The notes under the pieces are model-generated. The model was not told the DNA's origin, did no database searches, and saw only the letters and a list, made by a program, of their open reading frames with translations. The position numbers were made by a program, and so were the translations under genes. Below are positions 17,745-27,522 of a DNA stretch of 33,165 nt, one piece after another; the stretch's first letter is position 1, and the number at the start of each line of letters is the position of its first letter. This stretch comes from Xenococcaceae cyanobacterium MO_167.B27 (GTDB taxonomy: Bacteria > Cyanobacteriota > Cyanobacteriia > Cyanobacteriales > Xenococcaceae), in NCBI GenBank assembly GCA_030065935.1, contig JASJCP010000042.1:1-33165 (forward strand), written 5' to 3'.

Positions 17745-18827
17745 ATGAGTGAACCCAAACGAGCCTTAATTACAGGTATTACTGGTCAAGATGGTTCTTA
17801 TTTAAGTGAATTATTGCTAGAAAAAGGATACGAAGTTCATGGTATTATTCGCCGAACTTCCACCTTCAACACAGATCGGATTGATCATCTATATATAGAC
17901 CCTCATAATTCAGATGCTAAACTATTTCTGCATTATGGAGATTTGACTGATGGGACAACATTAAGAAGAATCTTAGAAGAAGTTAAGCCAGTAGAAATTT
18001 ATAATTTAGGGGCGCAATCTCACGTTAGGGTTAGTTTTGACTCTCCAGAATATACTGTAGATGCAGTAGGAATGGGAACATTGCGTCTATTAGAAGCAAT
18101 CCGCGACTATCGGAAACGTACAGGTATTGAAGTCAGGTTCTACCAAGCTGGTTCTTCGGAGATGTTTGGCAAAGTTCAAGAAGTACCCCAAAAAGAAACA
18201 ACTCCTTTCTATCCCCGTAGTCCTTATGCTTGTGCCAAAGTCTATTCTCATTGGCAAACTCTAAATTACCGTGAGTCTTACGATATGTTTGCCTGTAACG
18301 GTATTTTATTTAATCATGAATCTCCCCGAAGAGGAGAAACTTTTGTAACTCGTAAAATTACGAGAGCTTTAGCGAGAATTGTCGCTGGAACTCAGAAAAA
18401 ACTCTATCTGGGTAATCTAGACTCTAAAAGAGATTGGGGCTACGCCAAAGACTATGTTAAAGCTATGTGGTTGATGCTCCAACAAGATAAACCAGATGAT
18501 TATGTAGTGGCTACAGGAGAAACTCACTCAATTCGAGAATTTCTGGATATTGCCTTTAATTACGCTAATCTGAATTGGGAAGACTATGTAGCTTTTGATA
18601 AACGTTATTTACGTCCAGCAGAAGTAGATTTGCTGATTGGCGACCCCAGTAAAGCTAAAGAAAAATTGGGTTGGGAACCTTCTGTGACTTTTGAAGGATT
18701 AGTTAAGCTGATGGTAAATGCTGATTTTGCAGTGCTAGGTTTGCCTAGTCCTGATGGAACAGAAAACAATATAGATAGCTCAGATAACGCTCACATTCGT
18801 CAAGGTGTAGCCTTAACAGTAGATTAA
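17745..18827 (+). CDS. gmd: GDP-mannose 4,6-dehydratase
   Basis: The 360-aa short-chain dehydrogenase converts GDP-D-mannose to GDP-4-keto-6-deoxymannose, the first step to GDP-L-fucose and other 6-deoxyhexoses. It has an NADP-binding [10 protein letters not shown] (11-20), GSSEMFG (136-142) and the catalytic [11 protein letters not shown] with Y161 and K165. The [17 protein letters not shown] stretch is typical of Gmd. Start ATG 17745 gives the normal N-terminus. The next gene, 43 bp downstream, encodes the second enzyme of the pathway. Confidence 0.97.
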   Translation: MSEPKRALITGITGQDGSYLSELLLEKGYEVHGIIRRTSTFNTDRIDHLYIDPHNSDAKLFLHYGDLTDGTTLRRILEEVKPVEIYNLGAQSHVRVSFDSPEYTVDAVGMGTLRLLEAIRDYRKRTGIEVRFYQAGSSEMFGKVQEVPQKETTPFYPRSPYACAKVYSHWQTLNYRESYDMFACNGILFNHESPRRGETFVTRKITRALARIVAGTQKKLYLGNLDSKRDWGYAKDYVKAMWLMLQQDKPDDYVVATGETHSIREFLDIAFNYANLNWEDYVAFDKRYLRPAEVDLLIGDPSKAKEKLGWEPSVTFEGLVKLMVNADFAVLGLPSPDGTENNIDSSDNAHIRQGVALTVD

Positions 18828-18870
18828 AATATGATTGCTCTGATGTAAGTCAATCAAGGATGCAACAATA

Positions 18871-19809
18871 ATGCTGGATTTGAACGATAAGCGGATTCTC
18901 GTCACTGGTGGTTCTGGATTTCTCGGCAAACAAGTAGTAGAACAATTGTGTCAAGCTGGAGCTACTACTGATAAAATTACTATACCGCGATCGCGAGATT
19001 GTGACCTCAGAAATCTTGATAGCTGTAAAAAAGCCGTAGAACAACAAGATATTGTCATCCATTTAGCAGCCCATGTAGGGGGTATTGGACTGAATCAGGA
19101 CAAACCAGCAGAGCTTTTTTACAATAATTTGATGATGGGCGCGCAGTTAATTGACGCTGCTTATCACAGTGGTGTTAGCAAGTTTGTCTGTGTCGGAACA
19201 ATTTGCTCTTATCCCAAATTTACTCCTGTTCCTTTTAAGGAAGACGATCTTTGGAATGGCTATCCTGAAGAAACTAATGCTCCCTATGGCATTGCTAAAA
19301 AGGCTCTATTAGTACAGTTAGAATCCTACCGTTTACAATATGGCTTCAACGGGATTTATCTTTTACCAGTAAATTTATATGGTCCTGAAGATAATTTCGA
19401 TCTCAGAAGTTCCCATGTGATTCCTGCTTTAATTCGTAAAATACATGAAGCACAACAACAAGGAGAGAAGCAACTTCCTGTTTGGGGAGATGGTAGTCCA
19501 ACCCGTGAATTTTTATATTCTACTGATGCAGCACGGGGTATTGTGATGGCTACTCAGAAATATAACGAATCTGCTCCTGTAAATTTAGGGACTAATGATG
19601 AAATATCAATTCGGAATCTGGTAGAACTAATCTGTGAACTGATGGAGTTTGAAGGGGAAATTGTTTGGGAAACTGACAAACCCAATGGTCAACCCCGTCG
19701 TTGTTTGGATACTAATCGAGCTAAAGAAAAGTTTGGTTTTGTGGCAAAAACTGATTTTCGTCAAGGATTAAAAAATACTATTGATTGGTATCGTAACAAT
19801 GCTGATTAG
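18871..19809 (+). CDS. fcl: GDP-L-fucose synthase (epimerase/reductase)
   Basis: The 312-aa protein uses NADPH to epimerise and reduce GDP-4-keto-6-deoxymannose to GDP-L-fucose. It has the Rossmann loop [11 protein letters not shown] (11-21), an [21 protein letters not shown] stretch typical of Fcl/WcaG, and the catalytic [13 protein letters not shown] with Y139 and K143. Length is normal for the family. AAGGA lies upstream of ATG 18871. Together with gmd it makes the pathway complete. Confidence 0.95.
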   Translation: MLDLNDKRILVTGGSGFLGKQVVEQLCQAGATTDKITIPRSRDCDLRNLDSCKKAVEQQDIVIHLAAHVGGIGLNQDKPAELFYNNLMMGAQLIDAAYHSGVSKFVCVGTICSYPKFTPVPFKEDDLWNGYPEETNAPYGIAKKALLVQLESYRLQYGFNGIYLLPVNLYGPEDNFDLRSSHVIPALIRKIHEAQQQGEKQLPVWGDGSPTREFLYSTDAARGIVMATQKYNESAPVNLGTNDEISIRNLVELICELMEFEGEIVWETDKPNGQPRRCLDTNRAKEKFGFVAKTDFRQGLKNTIDWYRNNAD

Positions 19810-19919
19810 GTGAAGTTTGACATAGCTCGCGCTCTTAAAGGATAAGTAATAAAGGATGAAGGATGAGGAAATAATTTACTTTCACTGTTTTCTCATCCCT
19901 CATACTTTCTGTTATCAGT

Positions 19920-19948
19920 AAAGAGTGAACAGTGAACAGTGAACAGTT
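19920..19948. repeat. Heptamer STRR (GAACAGT)
   Basis: Three to four tandem GAACAGT units follow the GDP-fucose synthase gene. The spacer 19810-20067 also contains GGATGAA-type units near 19852 and another array at 20030. Confidence 0.8.
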
Positions 19949-20029
19949 TAATTTTTTATTAAGGGTCTCTTATACCCCAGCTTCCTCTAGCTGTATGTTT
20001 CAATTAGGGAACGGTCTCCATCCAATACT

Positions 20030-20059
20030 TGATAACTGATAACTGATAACTGATAACTG
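20030..20059. repeat. Heptamer STRR (GATAACT)
   Basis: Four tandem GATAACT units end a few bases before the 3' end of radC. Confidence 0.85.
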
Positions 20060-20067
20060 GTTAAAGT

Positions 20068-20796
20068 CTAATCCGCATCTTGCCACAAATATACATATTG
20101 TCCCTGTCTGAGACTGTTATGATTGCCATTACCTAAAATAATATGGTCTAGGATCGGAATCTCTAAATACTGCGCCCCTTGTAATAGCTGTTGGGTTAAC
20201 TCAATATCTGTTTGAGAAGGCTGTAAGTTACCAGAAGGATGATTGTGAGCAATAATTAGCTTGGTTGCACCTTGTTTGATTGACTCTCTGAATATTTCTC
20301 TGGGATGAACTAATGTTTCTGTAGCTGTTCCGATAGTAATTACCTGAGTTCCAATTAGGCAATTTTTGGTATCAAGCATTAATACGGCAAATCTTTCTTG
20401 CTGTTGCCACATTAAATCGTGACTCAAAGCAGCAGCAGCAGCAGTAGGACTATCAATTGAGGCTCGTTGATTGGGGCGAAACTGAAAGGTTCTTTTTCCT
20501 AACTCCACAGCAGCTACAATCGTGGCTGCTTTTGCTGGACCAATACCAGGAATTTCCATTAATTCTTGAGGTCTAACCTCTCGCAATGTGTCGAGGGGGT
20601 TTCTTTTATGCTGACTTAGCTGAGTTAATATATGTTGTCCCAGACCGATAGCTGATAGTTTACCTTTACCTTGACCTGTACTGAGTAGGATGGCTAAAAG
20701 TTCTGCTGTAGTGAGATTTTTAGCACCTATTTCGAGCAATCTTTCTCTAGGACGTTCAGTAGGAGGAATATCAGCAATTCTGAGGCTATAGGTCAT
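20068..20796 (-). CDS. radC: RadC family JAB/MPN+ domain protein
   Basis: The 242-aa UPF0758 protein has an N-terminal helix-hairpin-helix ([13 protein letters not shown], 81-93) and a C-terminal JAMM metal site [14 protein letters not shown] (184-197; H184, H186, D197). Despite the name, a repair role is doubtful in the family; the metal site suggests a hydrolase. Length and motifs are intact, which matters because Tn554 elements can use radC as a target and this copy is uninterrupted. Confidence 0.93.
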   Translation of the reverse strand: MTYSLRIADIPPTERPRERLLEIGAKNLTTAELLAILLSTGQGKGKLSAIGLGQHILTQLSQHKRNPLDTLREVRPQELMEIPGIGPAKAATIVAAVELGKRTFQFRPNQRASIDSPTAAAAALSHDLMWQQQERFAVLMLDTKNCLIGTQVITIGTATETLVHPREIFRESIKQGATKLIIAHNHPSGNLQPSQTDIELTQQLLQGAQYLEIPILDHIILGNGNHNSLRQGQYVYLWQDAD

Positions 20797-20863
20797 TAAA
20801 TTCTTGAAAAAAGCGATTAACTGAGCTATCGCTAATATAACCTAGGATTTTAATGATAAGTGT

Positions 20864-20907
20864 AAAAAAAAAGACTGGGTTCTCAGTACAAAACTTTGAT
20901 ACCCAGT
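20864..20907 (-). terminator. Rho-independent terminator for the 20982-21371 gene
   Basis: On the minus strand ACTGGGT pairs with ACCCAGT across a roughly 20-nt loop and is followed by C then nine T. It lies downstream of the 129-aa gene and upstream of radC. Confidence 0.75.
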
Positions 20908-20981
20908 AATTAATTACGTAATCAACTGCTGAATTAAAAAATAAAAAATAACGATAGATTCGCTGATTTCTTCTATTCAGA

Positions 20982-21371
20982 CTATCGTCTGTTTCTAATA
21001 TTGCGAGCCATATTCAAGAACATATCCATACTAGTGTCTGTTTGACGACGCTCTTCTGGGGTTGGAGTTGGCTGAGTGATATTAGTTTCTTGAGAAGTTG
21101 TGTTGTTGACTTCAGGAGTAGAAGGAGTAGCAGGTGCAGCAGGTGCAGCAGGTGCAGTAAAGAAGTTATTAGATTGAGATTGAATACCTCTGTTTCTGTC
21201 TGATAAGGAAATATCTTCTGTTGCAGAAACTTGCTTCTCTACTGCAAAACCATCTTTGTTTTTTAAGGTTTTAGGAAAAGTTCTTCTAACTCTTACGGAT
21301 TTTCTCATGTAATTGATATCGCCCATAGTTTGAGCGTCATCTGGTTCTAGGAAAAAGTCGTTCTTACCCAT
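20982..21371 (-). CDS. Cyanobacterial hypothetical protein with Ala/Pro-rich linker
   Basis: The 129-aa protein has a conserved-looking N-terminal block (FFLEPDDAQTMGDINYMRKS, then VRVRRTFPKT), a low-complexity APAAPAAPATPSTPE linker at about 73-87, and a C-terminal helix ending MFLNMARNIRNRR. There are no membrane segments and no enzymatic motif. The N-terminal block looks like a short protein-interaction element. It is probably a lineage-specific cyanobacterial protein, and I cannot assign a function. It is a single gene with its own terminator. Confidence 0.7.
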   Translation of the reverse strand: MGKNDFFLEPDDAQTMGDINYMRKSVRVRRTFPKTLKNKDGFAVEKQVSATEDISLSDRNRGIQSQSNNFFTAPAAPAAPATPSTPEVNNTTSQETNITQPTPTPEERRQTDTSMDMFLNMARNIRNRR

Positions 21372-21740
21372 TGTTGATTTCTCTCTATAGTTTTTATTGC
21401 TTGTAATTGTACTATATTAAAATTTATCAAATAAATTTGCAAAAAGTAACTATTTTTTAAGTTAATTTAAGTAAAATTTTATACTGTGTACATTATAGAC
21501 CACTAAGAACCACTCCCAAAACCTCTAACTATTAAAGCTTTGGCTCGCTAGTTATTAGCTATTATTCCCCAACAAGAGTGCTTGCATATCCTGAGAAGGT
21601 GAGAATTTATACCCAAAAAACCCGCTTTAATTAGTTAAAAGTTGTTTGTTAAAAAATACTCACAATGATCCAGAAACATACCAAAATGCTGCTTAACTAT
21701 TAACTGAATCAGATTTTTGCTAAATTCTTGTGGAGAAACA
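21372..21740. other. Divergent AT-rich spacer
   Basis: The 369-bp region between two divergent hypothetical genes is very AT-rich, with no ORF, STRR or strong hairpin. It should hold the promoters of both genes. Confidence 0.4.
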
Positions 21741-22250
21741 ATGAGTAAACTACGAAACATTTTGATTGGTGCGGGGATTGCTGCTGTAGGTGCGATCGCC
21801 ACTAAAAAAGCAGTAGATTACTTCCGCAATCGAGATCAGGAAGAAGTGGTTGATGAAGCAGAGGGAGATGCGGAAGCAACAGAACCCGATGAGGTAGCAT
21901 ATGCAACAGTAGAGCCAGAATCAGTGCAAGATTTTTTAGATAAGAGTTTTGGCGATCCTGGTCGCTATGTTCCAACTCGTCCCCCCAAAATCTTTGATTT
22001 TCAGGGAGAACAATACATGGTAATTTGGGCGCGAGACAATAAAAAAGATAAAAACCAAATGTTAGCGTTTAAATACACTGATGCTGGTCGTGAAATGGTT
22101 GCTAGTGTTGGTTATACAGAAGATGCTACTGATTATAATCTCAGTTTAGATGGCACTTCTTTTGCGATAGAGGTGAATGGAGAACAGCTTATCTCTGGAC
22201 AAGGAGAAACTGATGGTGCAGATGAAGTAGATTTTGTTTTGGCTGCTTAG
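21741..22250 (+). CDS. Hypothetical acidic protein with N-terminal membrane-like helix
   Basis: Starting at ATG 21741 (preceded by GGAG) gives 169 aa; a longer reading from TTG 21717 lacks support. Residues 7-24 (ILIGAGIAAVGAIATKKA) are hydrophobic and may anchor it, followed by an acidic, Glu-rich stretch (about 32-55), then a beta-rich domain with PRPPKIFDFQGEQYMVIW and a final negatively charged tail. I do not recognise the family; it looks like a cyanobacterial surface- or membrane-associated protein. A terminator follows. Confidence 0.65.
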   Translation: MSKLRNILIGAGIAAVGAIATKKAVDYFRNRDQEEVVDEAEGDAEATEPDEVAYATVEPESVQDFLDKSFGDPGRYVPTRPPKIFDFQGEQYMVIWARDNKKDKNQMLAFKYTDAGREMVASVGYTEDATDYNLSLDGTSFAIEVNGEQLISGQGETDGADEVDFVLAA

Positions 22251-22272
22251 TTTCTTCACCATATCCTCATAG

Positions 22273-22310
22273 CCATCGGTTGCTGAATGTTAACAGTCGA
22301 TGGTTTTTTT
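22273..22310 (+). terminator. Rho-independent terminator
   Basis: CCATCG (22273-22278) pairs with CGATGG, followed by seven T. It follows the 21741-22250 gene and precedes murD. Confidence 0.8.
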
Positions 22311-22364
22311 CTAGAATTTTTCTGAAATAAGATATTGGTATTTCAAAATGAGTATTGGTGGAAT

Positions 22365-23741
22365 ATGGGGTACGCTGAAATTATCGGATTGGGAAGATCG
22401 GGAATTGCTGCTGCAAAACTACTGAAACAAGATGGTTGGGATGTGATTTTGAGTGATGCTGCTACAGAAGCTAAAATTTTATCTCGTCCCAACGCTGTAG
22501 AATTGCAGAAGTCAATACAAGAGTTGGAAGGAAGTGGTATTAAAGTTGAATTAGGTCAGCAAAAAAAACTCAATTGTGACCTCGTAGTTGTTAGTCCTGG
22601 TGTACCTTGGAATATTCCTTTACTTGTAGAAGCTAGAGAGCAAGGTATTGATACTATCGGGGAAATTGAGTTGGCTTGGCGTTATCTTAAAGATATTCCT
22701 TGGGTGGGAATTACTGGTACTAACGGGAAAACTACTACTACAGCTTTAATTGCTGCTATCTTTAAGGCTGCTGGCTTAAATGCTCCTGCTTGTGGCAATA
22801 TTGGTTATGCTGCTTGTGAATTGGCTCTTACTCACTTCAATTCTGATTCTAAATTGGATTGGATAATAGCAGAGTTGAGTAGTTATCAGATTGAATCTTC
22901 TGTTGAACTTCAGCCAAAGATCGGAATTTGGACTACTTTTACTGCTGATCATCTCAGTCGTCATCGAACTTTAGATAATTATTATCAAATTAAAGCTTCT
23001 CTGTTGCGTCGTTGTCCTAAACAAATATTTAATGGAGATGATCCCTATTTGCATCAAATTGGCAAGCAAGAATGGCAAAATGCTTATTGGACTAGTATTG
23101 CAGGAAAAGATGAGTTATTATGCGATCGCGCTTTAGGAGTTTATATCCAAGATAGTTGGGTGGTAGCTTTTGGAGAGTTGATTTTACCAATTTCTCTGTT
23201 TAAAATGCCTGGGTTGCATAATCAACAGAATTTACTTCTAGCGGTAGCAGCAGCTAAATTAGCAGGAATTGATAAAAATGCTATCGCTACGGCTATGGCG
23301 ACTTTTTCTGGTATTCCCCATCGGTTGGAGTATATTCGCACCTATCAAGGAGTTGACTATATTAACGATAGTAAGGCAACTAATTATGATGCAGCAGAAG
23401 TGGGTTTGGCTGCGGTAAAGTCTCCTACAATTCTCATTGCTGGAGGAGAAGCTAAAGAAGGAGATTATACAGCTTGGATACAGCAAATTCAAGCTAAAGC
23501 AGTAGCCGTATTACTTATTGGGGAAGCTGCGCCTATGTTGGCTCAGAGATTACAAGAATATAATTACGATCGCTATGAAATTGTGGAAACTCTTGAAAAT
23601 GCTGTTACTAGAAGTGTCGATCTAGCTAAAGAAAAAGATGCTGCCGTAGTTTTATTATCTCCTGCTTGTGCAAGTTTCGATCAATATCTCAGTTTTGAAC
23701 ATCGAGGCGATCGCTTTAGGGTACTATGTGAGCAATTATAA
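22365..23741 (+). CDS. murD: UDP-N-acetylmuramoyl-L-alanine--D-glutamate ligase
   Basis: The 458-aa cytoplasmic Mur ligase adds D-glutamate to UDP-MurNAc-L-Ala in peptidoglycan synthesis. It has an N-terminal UDP-binding start [14 protein letters not shown] (3-16), ATP loop [12 protein letters not shown] (115-126), and a C-terminal domain with YINDSKATN and [13 protein letters not shown] choose ATG 22365 because it gives the usual MurD N-terminus and has GGTGG upstream; TTG 22335 would add ten residues. It is convergent with the CPBP gene, with 17 bp between stops. Confidence 0.95.
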   Translation: MGYAEIIGLGRSGIAAAKLLKQDGWDVILSDAATEAKILSRPNAVELQKSIQELEGSGIKVELGQQKKLNCDLVVVSPGVPWNIPLLVEAREQGIDTIGEIELAWRYLKDIPWVGITGTNGKTTTTALIAAIFKAAGLNAPACGNIGYAACELALTHFNSDSKLDWIIAELSSYQIESSVELQPKIGIWTTFTADHLSRHRTLDNYYQIKASLLRRCPKQIFNGDDPYLHQIGKQEWQNAYWTSIAGKDELLCDRALGVYIQDSWVVAFGELILPISLFKMPGLHNQQNLLLAVAAAKLAGIDKNAIATAMATFSGIPHRLEYIRTYQGVDYINDSKATNYDAAEVGLAAVKSPTILIAGGEAKEGDYTAWIQQIQAKAVAVLLIGEAAPMLAQRLQEYNYDRYEIVETLENAVTRSVDLAKEKDAAVVLLSPACASFDQYLSFEHRGDRFRVLCEQL

Positions 23742-23758
23742 TAATTAAAAAGATTGAT

Positions 23759-25324
23759 TTAACTGCCACTGCCTAAAACAAATAAACTTAGTAGAGTGCC
23801 ACTGTTCCATAAACTGTGTAATAACATGGGAGCAAGTAAGTTGCGCGACCTTGTATAAACTATTCCCAAAATTATTCCTAATGTAGCTAAAGGTAGCACT
23901 TCTGATAAACTTAAATGGGCGATCGCAAAGAGCAAACCACTAATCATAATGGAAGTGGAAACAGAGAGATAACGAGTTAAAGAAGGCAACAAGAAACCCC
24001 GAAACATAATTTCTTCAAAGACTGGTGCTGCGATCGAAGCTGTAATAAAAAATATGGTTAAAGCTACCTTGTCTTGAGCTTGTAGAGCTAGATAAAGTAA
24101 GGGGTTACTTCCTCCTTGTCCTTGCCATATTTGTTGATTAATTAAAGAGATGAATAATACCGCAGGAATGGCTACTAAATATCCACCAAATCCCCAGACA
24201 AACCAATTACTTTTTAACTTCAATTTAAACCAAGTTTCAGGTAAAGGCAAAAAGGATTTGACGGATAAATATAAGACAATAATTCCTCCTGTTGCCATTA
24301 AAATGTAAGTAAACAAAACATACAGAGCTTTAATTCTGAGGCTAGAGTCACCAGGATTTAAACCTGTAATCCCTAGAAGCAAAGGTAAGATAAATTGTCC
24401 GACAAAGAAAAAGCCAACTATCAATACTTGCCAAGTAATTTCCCAATTCCAAGGAGTTTCCCAAGCTTTATTACTGTTAATAGCTAAAATAGAATTTTCT
24501 TGCTTGATAAATAGTTGAGCAACTAAAAAGATAACTAAGATAACTCCAGTAAATCCCCCTATTATGGGAATTCCACTAATCATAGATAGTTTAATAATGG
24601 CATTATTTGCTGCTTCTTGTTGCTGATTTTCTAGCAAAGATAAACTACTGGTATCATCTTGTACTTCATAAAGTTTTGCTAAAGCGCGATCGCGAAACCA
24701 ACCATCTAGATTATTTTTAATAGTAGATTGAGCATCACTAGTAACTTTAGGCTGATTTTGCCAGAGGTTATTTAATACTAAAGCTGTTTGATAATATGCG
24801 TCTTCTCCATCCTCAACACGATTTAGAAGTTTTTGCCAAAGCGTCAAAGCTTTTTCGGTTTTTTCTTCCGTTGCTAATAAAATTCCTGTCTTTAAATCTA
24901 TTTCATCTATGAAATTTTCTAGTTCAGTATTTTGGTTCTTTAATTGTTGTATTTGAAGAGATTTTTGGTTAATCTGAGTATCGGAAATAGCTTGAAGATT
25001 ATCATCTTTATTATCAGCAACAGATAATGATTCTATTTGATTCTGGAAGTTATCACGAGCGAGTTCAGCTTCTTTTTTGGCTTTTTGGTATTGTTTAACA
25101 GCATTACCGTAAGGATTTTCCCCAATAATTCCTTCAATAGACTGGCTGAAATTTTGGTTACTCTCATCAATGTGGAAATCTGATACTCTAAGTACTAAAT
25201 TCGTTTGATATAGTTCCAGTCTGCTTTGAATCTGAGGTTCAGAAAAGCTACGGTTTAAAGAATCGAAAATATTAACGACAGCAAGCAAGGTTAAAAAAGC
25301 CAAGATCAATCTTCTTATGATCAT
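23759..25324 (-). CDS. CPBP family intramembrane metalloprotease with long N-terminal soluble domain
   Basis: The 521-aa membrane protein ends in a CPBP (Abi/CAAX-protease-like) domain: EEIMFRG (437-443), AIAHLS with H470, and LLHSLWNSG with H503, the expected metal-binding residues. It has one N-terminal anchor (about 6-20), a charged helical region (about 75-240) with coiled-coil character, and about seven more hydrophobic segments. CPBP enzymes are predicted intramembrane endopeptidases or prenyl-protein proteases. The long soluble region before the catalytic domain is characteristic of cyanobacterial members and could be a substrate-binding arm. Confidence 0.88.
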   Translation of the reverse strand: MIIRRLILAFLTLLAVVNIFDSLNRSFSEPQIQSRLELYQTNLVLRVSDFHIDESNQNFSQSIEGIIGENPYGNAVKQYQKAKKEAELARDNFQNQIESLSVADNKDDNLQAISDTQINQKSLQIQQLKNQNTELENFIDEIDLKTGILLATEEKTEKALTLWQKLLNRVEDGEDAYYQTALVLNNLWQNQPKVTSDAQSTIKNNLDGWFRDRALAKLYEVQDDTSSLSLLENQQQEAANNAIIKLSMISGIPIIGGFTGVILVIFLVAQLFIKQENSILAINSNKAWETPWNWEITWQVLIVGFFFVGQFILPLLLGITGLNPGDSSLRIKALYVLFTYILMATGGIIVLYLSVKSFLPLPETWFKLKLKSNWFVWGFGGYLVAIPAVLFISLINQQIWQGQGGSNPLLYLALQAQDKVALTIFFITASIAAPVFEEIMFRGFLLPSLTRYLSVSTSIMISGLLFAIAHLSLSEVLPLATLGIILGIVYTRSRNLLAPMLLHSLWNSGTLLSLFVLGSGS

Positions 25325-25506
25325 GTAAAGCCTCTAGTGATATATTCCATGAGCATTATCTCACTTTCGTTTGTAATTGACAATTGATACTATCTGAAAT
25401 GAGCGACTTTGGCGATTGATTGTATTAAACCGCGTCCATTTTGCAACTAGTAGTTTTCATCTTTAACTATCAAATCCTTTTGTGTTTCTTACCTCTTACC
25501 TCTTAT

Positions 25507-25610
25507 ACTAAGTTGCGTTGTCATAGGATCATATTATCTCGCGCAAAGACGCAAAGACGCAAAGAAGAACGCAAATAATAAAATGATAAAGAGCGAGTGC
25601 AACTTGGTAT
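25507..25610. mobile_element. MITE-like element, copy B (ACTAAGTTGC ends)
   Basis: This 104-bp element starts ACTAAGTTGCGTTGTCATAG and ends GCAACTTGGTAT. The outer 12 bp, taken from 25505, are inverted repeats with one mismatch. It shares both ends and CGCAAAGAAGAAC with 11589-11715. It contains three tandem GACGCAAA-type octamers. There is no coding capacity. Confidence 0.72.
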
Positions 25611-25724
25611 TACCTATTACCTATTCCCTATTCCCTATTACCTCTTACCTATTCAAAAGTCCCAAAGCTCCGGATGTAATAACAATCAATCACCAATCCC
25701 CATTCCCCAATCCCCATTCCCCCC

Positions 25725-25793
25725 GGGAGGAGACTTAATAGATCTAGGTATTGAACCCAAAATAGATCGGTTTTCTAATGAAGTCTCCTTCCC
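25725..25793. repeat. Inverted repeat, 12-13-bp arms
   Basis: GGGAGGAGACTT (25725-25736) and AAGTCTCCTTCCC (25781-25793) are complementary with one extra base. The loop contains two ATAGATC motifs. The layout is similar to the 66-132 repeat. Confidence 0.6.
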
Positions 25794-25803
25794 GCCCCAT
25801 TCC

Positions 25804-26268
25804 CTATTCCCTATTATTTTCACTCAGGTTTAAGATATTTTTTGCTATCTCTAATTGAATTGGCATTACTGATAAACGATTGCCTTTTTTCACTAGTAAC
25901 AATTCATCTCCACTATAGTTTTGCTTGAGGTTACTTAAATAAATGGGTTGGGAATATTCTTTAACAAATTCTACTGTAACTGTATGCCAACGGGGTGCAT
26001 CTTGAGTGGATTTTGGGTCATAATATTTGCTGGTGCGATCAAATTGGGTAGGGTCGATGACATTAGTTTCAATAATTTTCATTAATCCCACAATACCAGG
26101 TAATTTTGTATTGGAATGATAGAAAAAAGCCATATCTCCTGACTTCATTTGTCGTAAAAAGTTTCTCGCTTGGTAATTTCTGACACCATCCCAAATTGTT
26201 GTTTTATCTGCTGCTAAGTCTTGAATGCTATAAGTCTTTGGCTCAGATTTCATTAACCAATAATTCAT
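25804..26268 (-). CDS. EVE domain-containing protein
   Basis: The 154-aa single-domain protein of the PUA-like EVE family contains MNYWLMKSEP start, WDGVRNYQARNFL, DMAFFYHSN and PRWHTVTVEF, which match the THYN1-like EVE fold. EVE domains bind modified bases in DNA or RNA. Its start is 6 bp after the stop of the FAD oxidoreductase gene, so they form an operon. The cellular substrate is unknown. Confidence 0.92.
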   Translation of the reverse strand: MNYWLMKSEPKTYSIQDLAADKTTIWDGVRNYQARNFLRQMKSGDMAFFYHSNTKLPGIVGLMKIIETNVIDPTQFDRTSKYYDPKSTQDAPRWHTVTVEFVKEYSQPIYLSNLKQNYSGDELLLVKKGNRLSVMPIQLEIAKNILNLSENNRE

Positions 26269-26274
26269 TAGTTT

Positions 26275-27444
26275 TTACTCAACACCACAATTCAACTGCT
26301 CTATAATCTCACTATTTTCTCCTGCTACCCAATTGGCAAAATGTTTAGCAAGAGGTGGTGCAAAAACTAGAGTACTGGTAAAGCCATTAAAAAGATAAAT
26401 TCCTGAAATATTTTTAACATTCCCCACAACAGCAACTTCTCGATTTGTAAAGGCTACTAGACAAGTTTCACAAGTTCCTGCTATATTTCCCAACATAGGT
26501 AGTATAATGCCTACTTTCTTGCGAATTGCTGACTCTCCCAATTCTGTATCCAGTTTTGCTTCTGGATTAGTTGCCAACGCGCTAATTTGACCTAAGCACA
26601 GACTACCATCAAGAAACTGTACAGCACCAGCATCGAGAATCGACTCTAGCAAATCATCCTGATAATTATCCCAACCAGACTCTTTTGTTAACTCTTCCGC
26701 TCTAGCTTCTAAAGTAAATCTTTGTTGCACTGCTGGCATTACTATAGTGCTGAGTTTGATATCTGTAGGAGGAGTTCTAATTAGTAAGCTGTGGGTAAAA
26801 TAAATCTTACTAGAGATACCAGCATCAGTTAAAAGACGACGACTTAAACCACCAGCGCACATTACAGTATTAGCAGAGTGATAAGTGTTTTTTTCCGTCA
26901 CAACTCCTGTGATAGTTTCCCCCTCTTGCAAAAGTTGATCGACTCTCTCATAAATAATCTTTCCTCCCTGACGCAGAAAAGCTTGTTGATAAGCTATGGC
27001 GGTTTTCTGGGAATGAATATGACCATGAGGAAGTCTTAAAGCTCCCGATATAGCATTAGGATTAAGTAGTGGTTCAAGTTCGCAAGCTTGTTTAATATCT
27101 AGTATGTCTGGTTTAATAGTAAAATTAGCATAATTTTTAGCTATGGTTTCTGGATGGTCATTGCGATCGCAAGTAAGTAATAAATCTAATTCTCTAAATT
27201 CCGTATCTCCGTCCAACTCTGCTGATAATTGACGGTGTAACTCTATCCCTTCTTGACCTAATTGGCGAGTTAACTCTGTTGTTCCTGACCAGTAAGCCAG
27301 CCCACCATAACTATAAACTGTAGCATTATCAGCAATAGTATCTTTTTCCAACAGTAAAACTTTAAACTGTTTCTTGCTCAATTCATAAGCTAGTGCTGAT
27401 CCTGTTATTCCTGCTCCTATTACTATCCAGTCATAGATATTCAT
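26275..27444 (-). CDS. FAD-dependent oxidoreductase, DAO family
   Basis: The 389-aa protein opens with a Rossmann FAD loop VIGAGITGSALAYEL (8-22) and LLLEKD at the strand-2 end. The DAO pattern continues with an internal CAGG turn and the C-terminal GIYLFNGFTSTLVF substrate/FAD-closing region. DAO enzymes oxidise amines or D-amino/hydroxy acids; the substrate is unclear. It is the first gene of a two-gene operon with the EVE gene and starts 78 bp downstream of the RNA ligase stop. It contains the last HIP1 site in the window (27163-27170). Confidence 0.88.
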   Translation of the reverse strand: MNIYDWIVIGAGITGSALAYELSKKQFKVLLLEKDTIADNATVYSYGGLAYWSGTTELTRQLGQEGIELHRQLSAELDGDTEFRELDLLLTCDRNDHPETIAKNYANFTIKPDILDIKQACELEPLLNPNAISGALRLPHGHIHSQKTAIAYQQAFLRQGGKIIYERVDQLLQEGETITGVVTEKNTYHSANTVMCAGGLSRRLLTDAGISSKIYFTHSLLIRTPPTDIKLSTIVMPAVQQRFTLEARAEELTKESGWDNYQDDLLESILDAGAVQFLDGSLCLGQISALATNPEAKLDTELGESAIRKKVGIILPMLGNIAGTCETCLVAFTNREVAVVGNVKNISGIYLFNGFTSTLVFAPPLAKHFANWVAGENSEIIEQLNCGVE

Positions 27445-27522
27445 TGTTTTATTATATAAGTCAAGATAAAGAACTTATATATTATAAAATACGCGATTAC
27501 AACCGTAACCGCGCTCAATAAT

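Larger units (their letters stand above)
25325..25803. other. Repeat-rich intergenic region, no gene
   Basis: It contains a MITE-like copy (25507-25610), CCCTATT/ACCTATT heptamers (about 25605-25655 and 25796-25815), CAATCCC/CATTCCC heptamers (about 25687-25720) and an inverted repeat at 25725-25793. An ORF of about 78 codons across this stretch is low-complexity repeat translation, not a gene. Confidence 0.7.

Noticed and set aside
20068-20796. radC as the insertion site of the Tn554-type element
   Set aside because: radC is intact, about 9 kb away from tnpABC, and no element boundary lies in it.
25597-25833. 78-codon ORF upstream of the EVE gene region
   Set aside because: Made of CCCTATT/CATTCCC repeat translation (IPIPQSP-type) across a MITE end; no evidence of coding.
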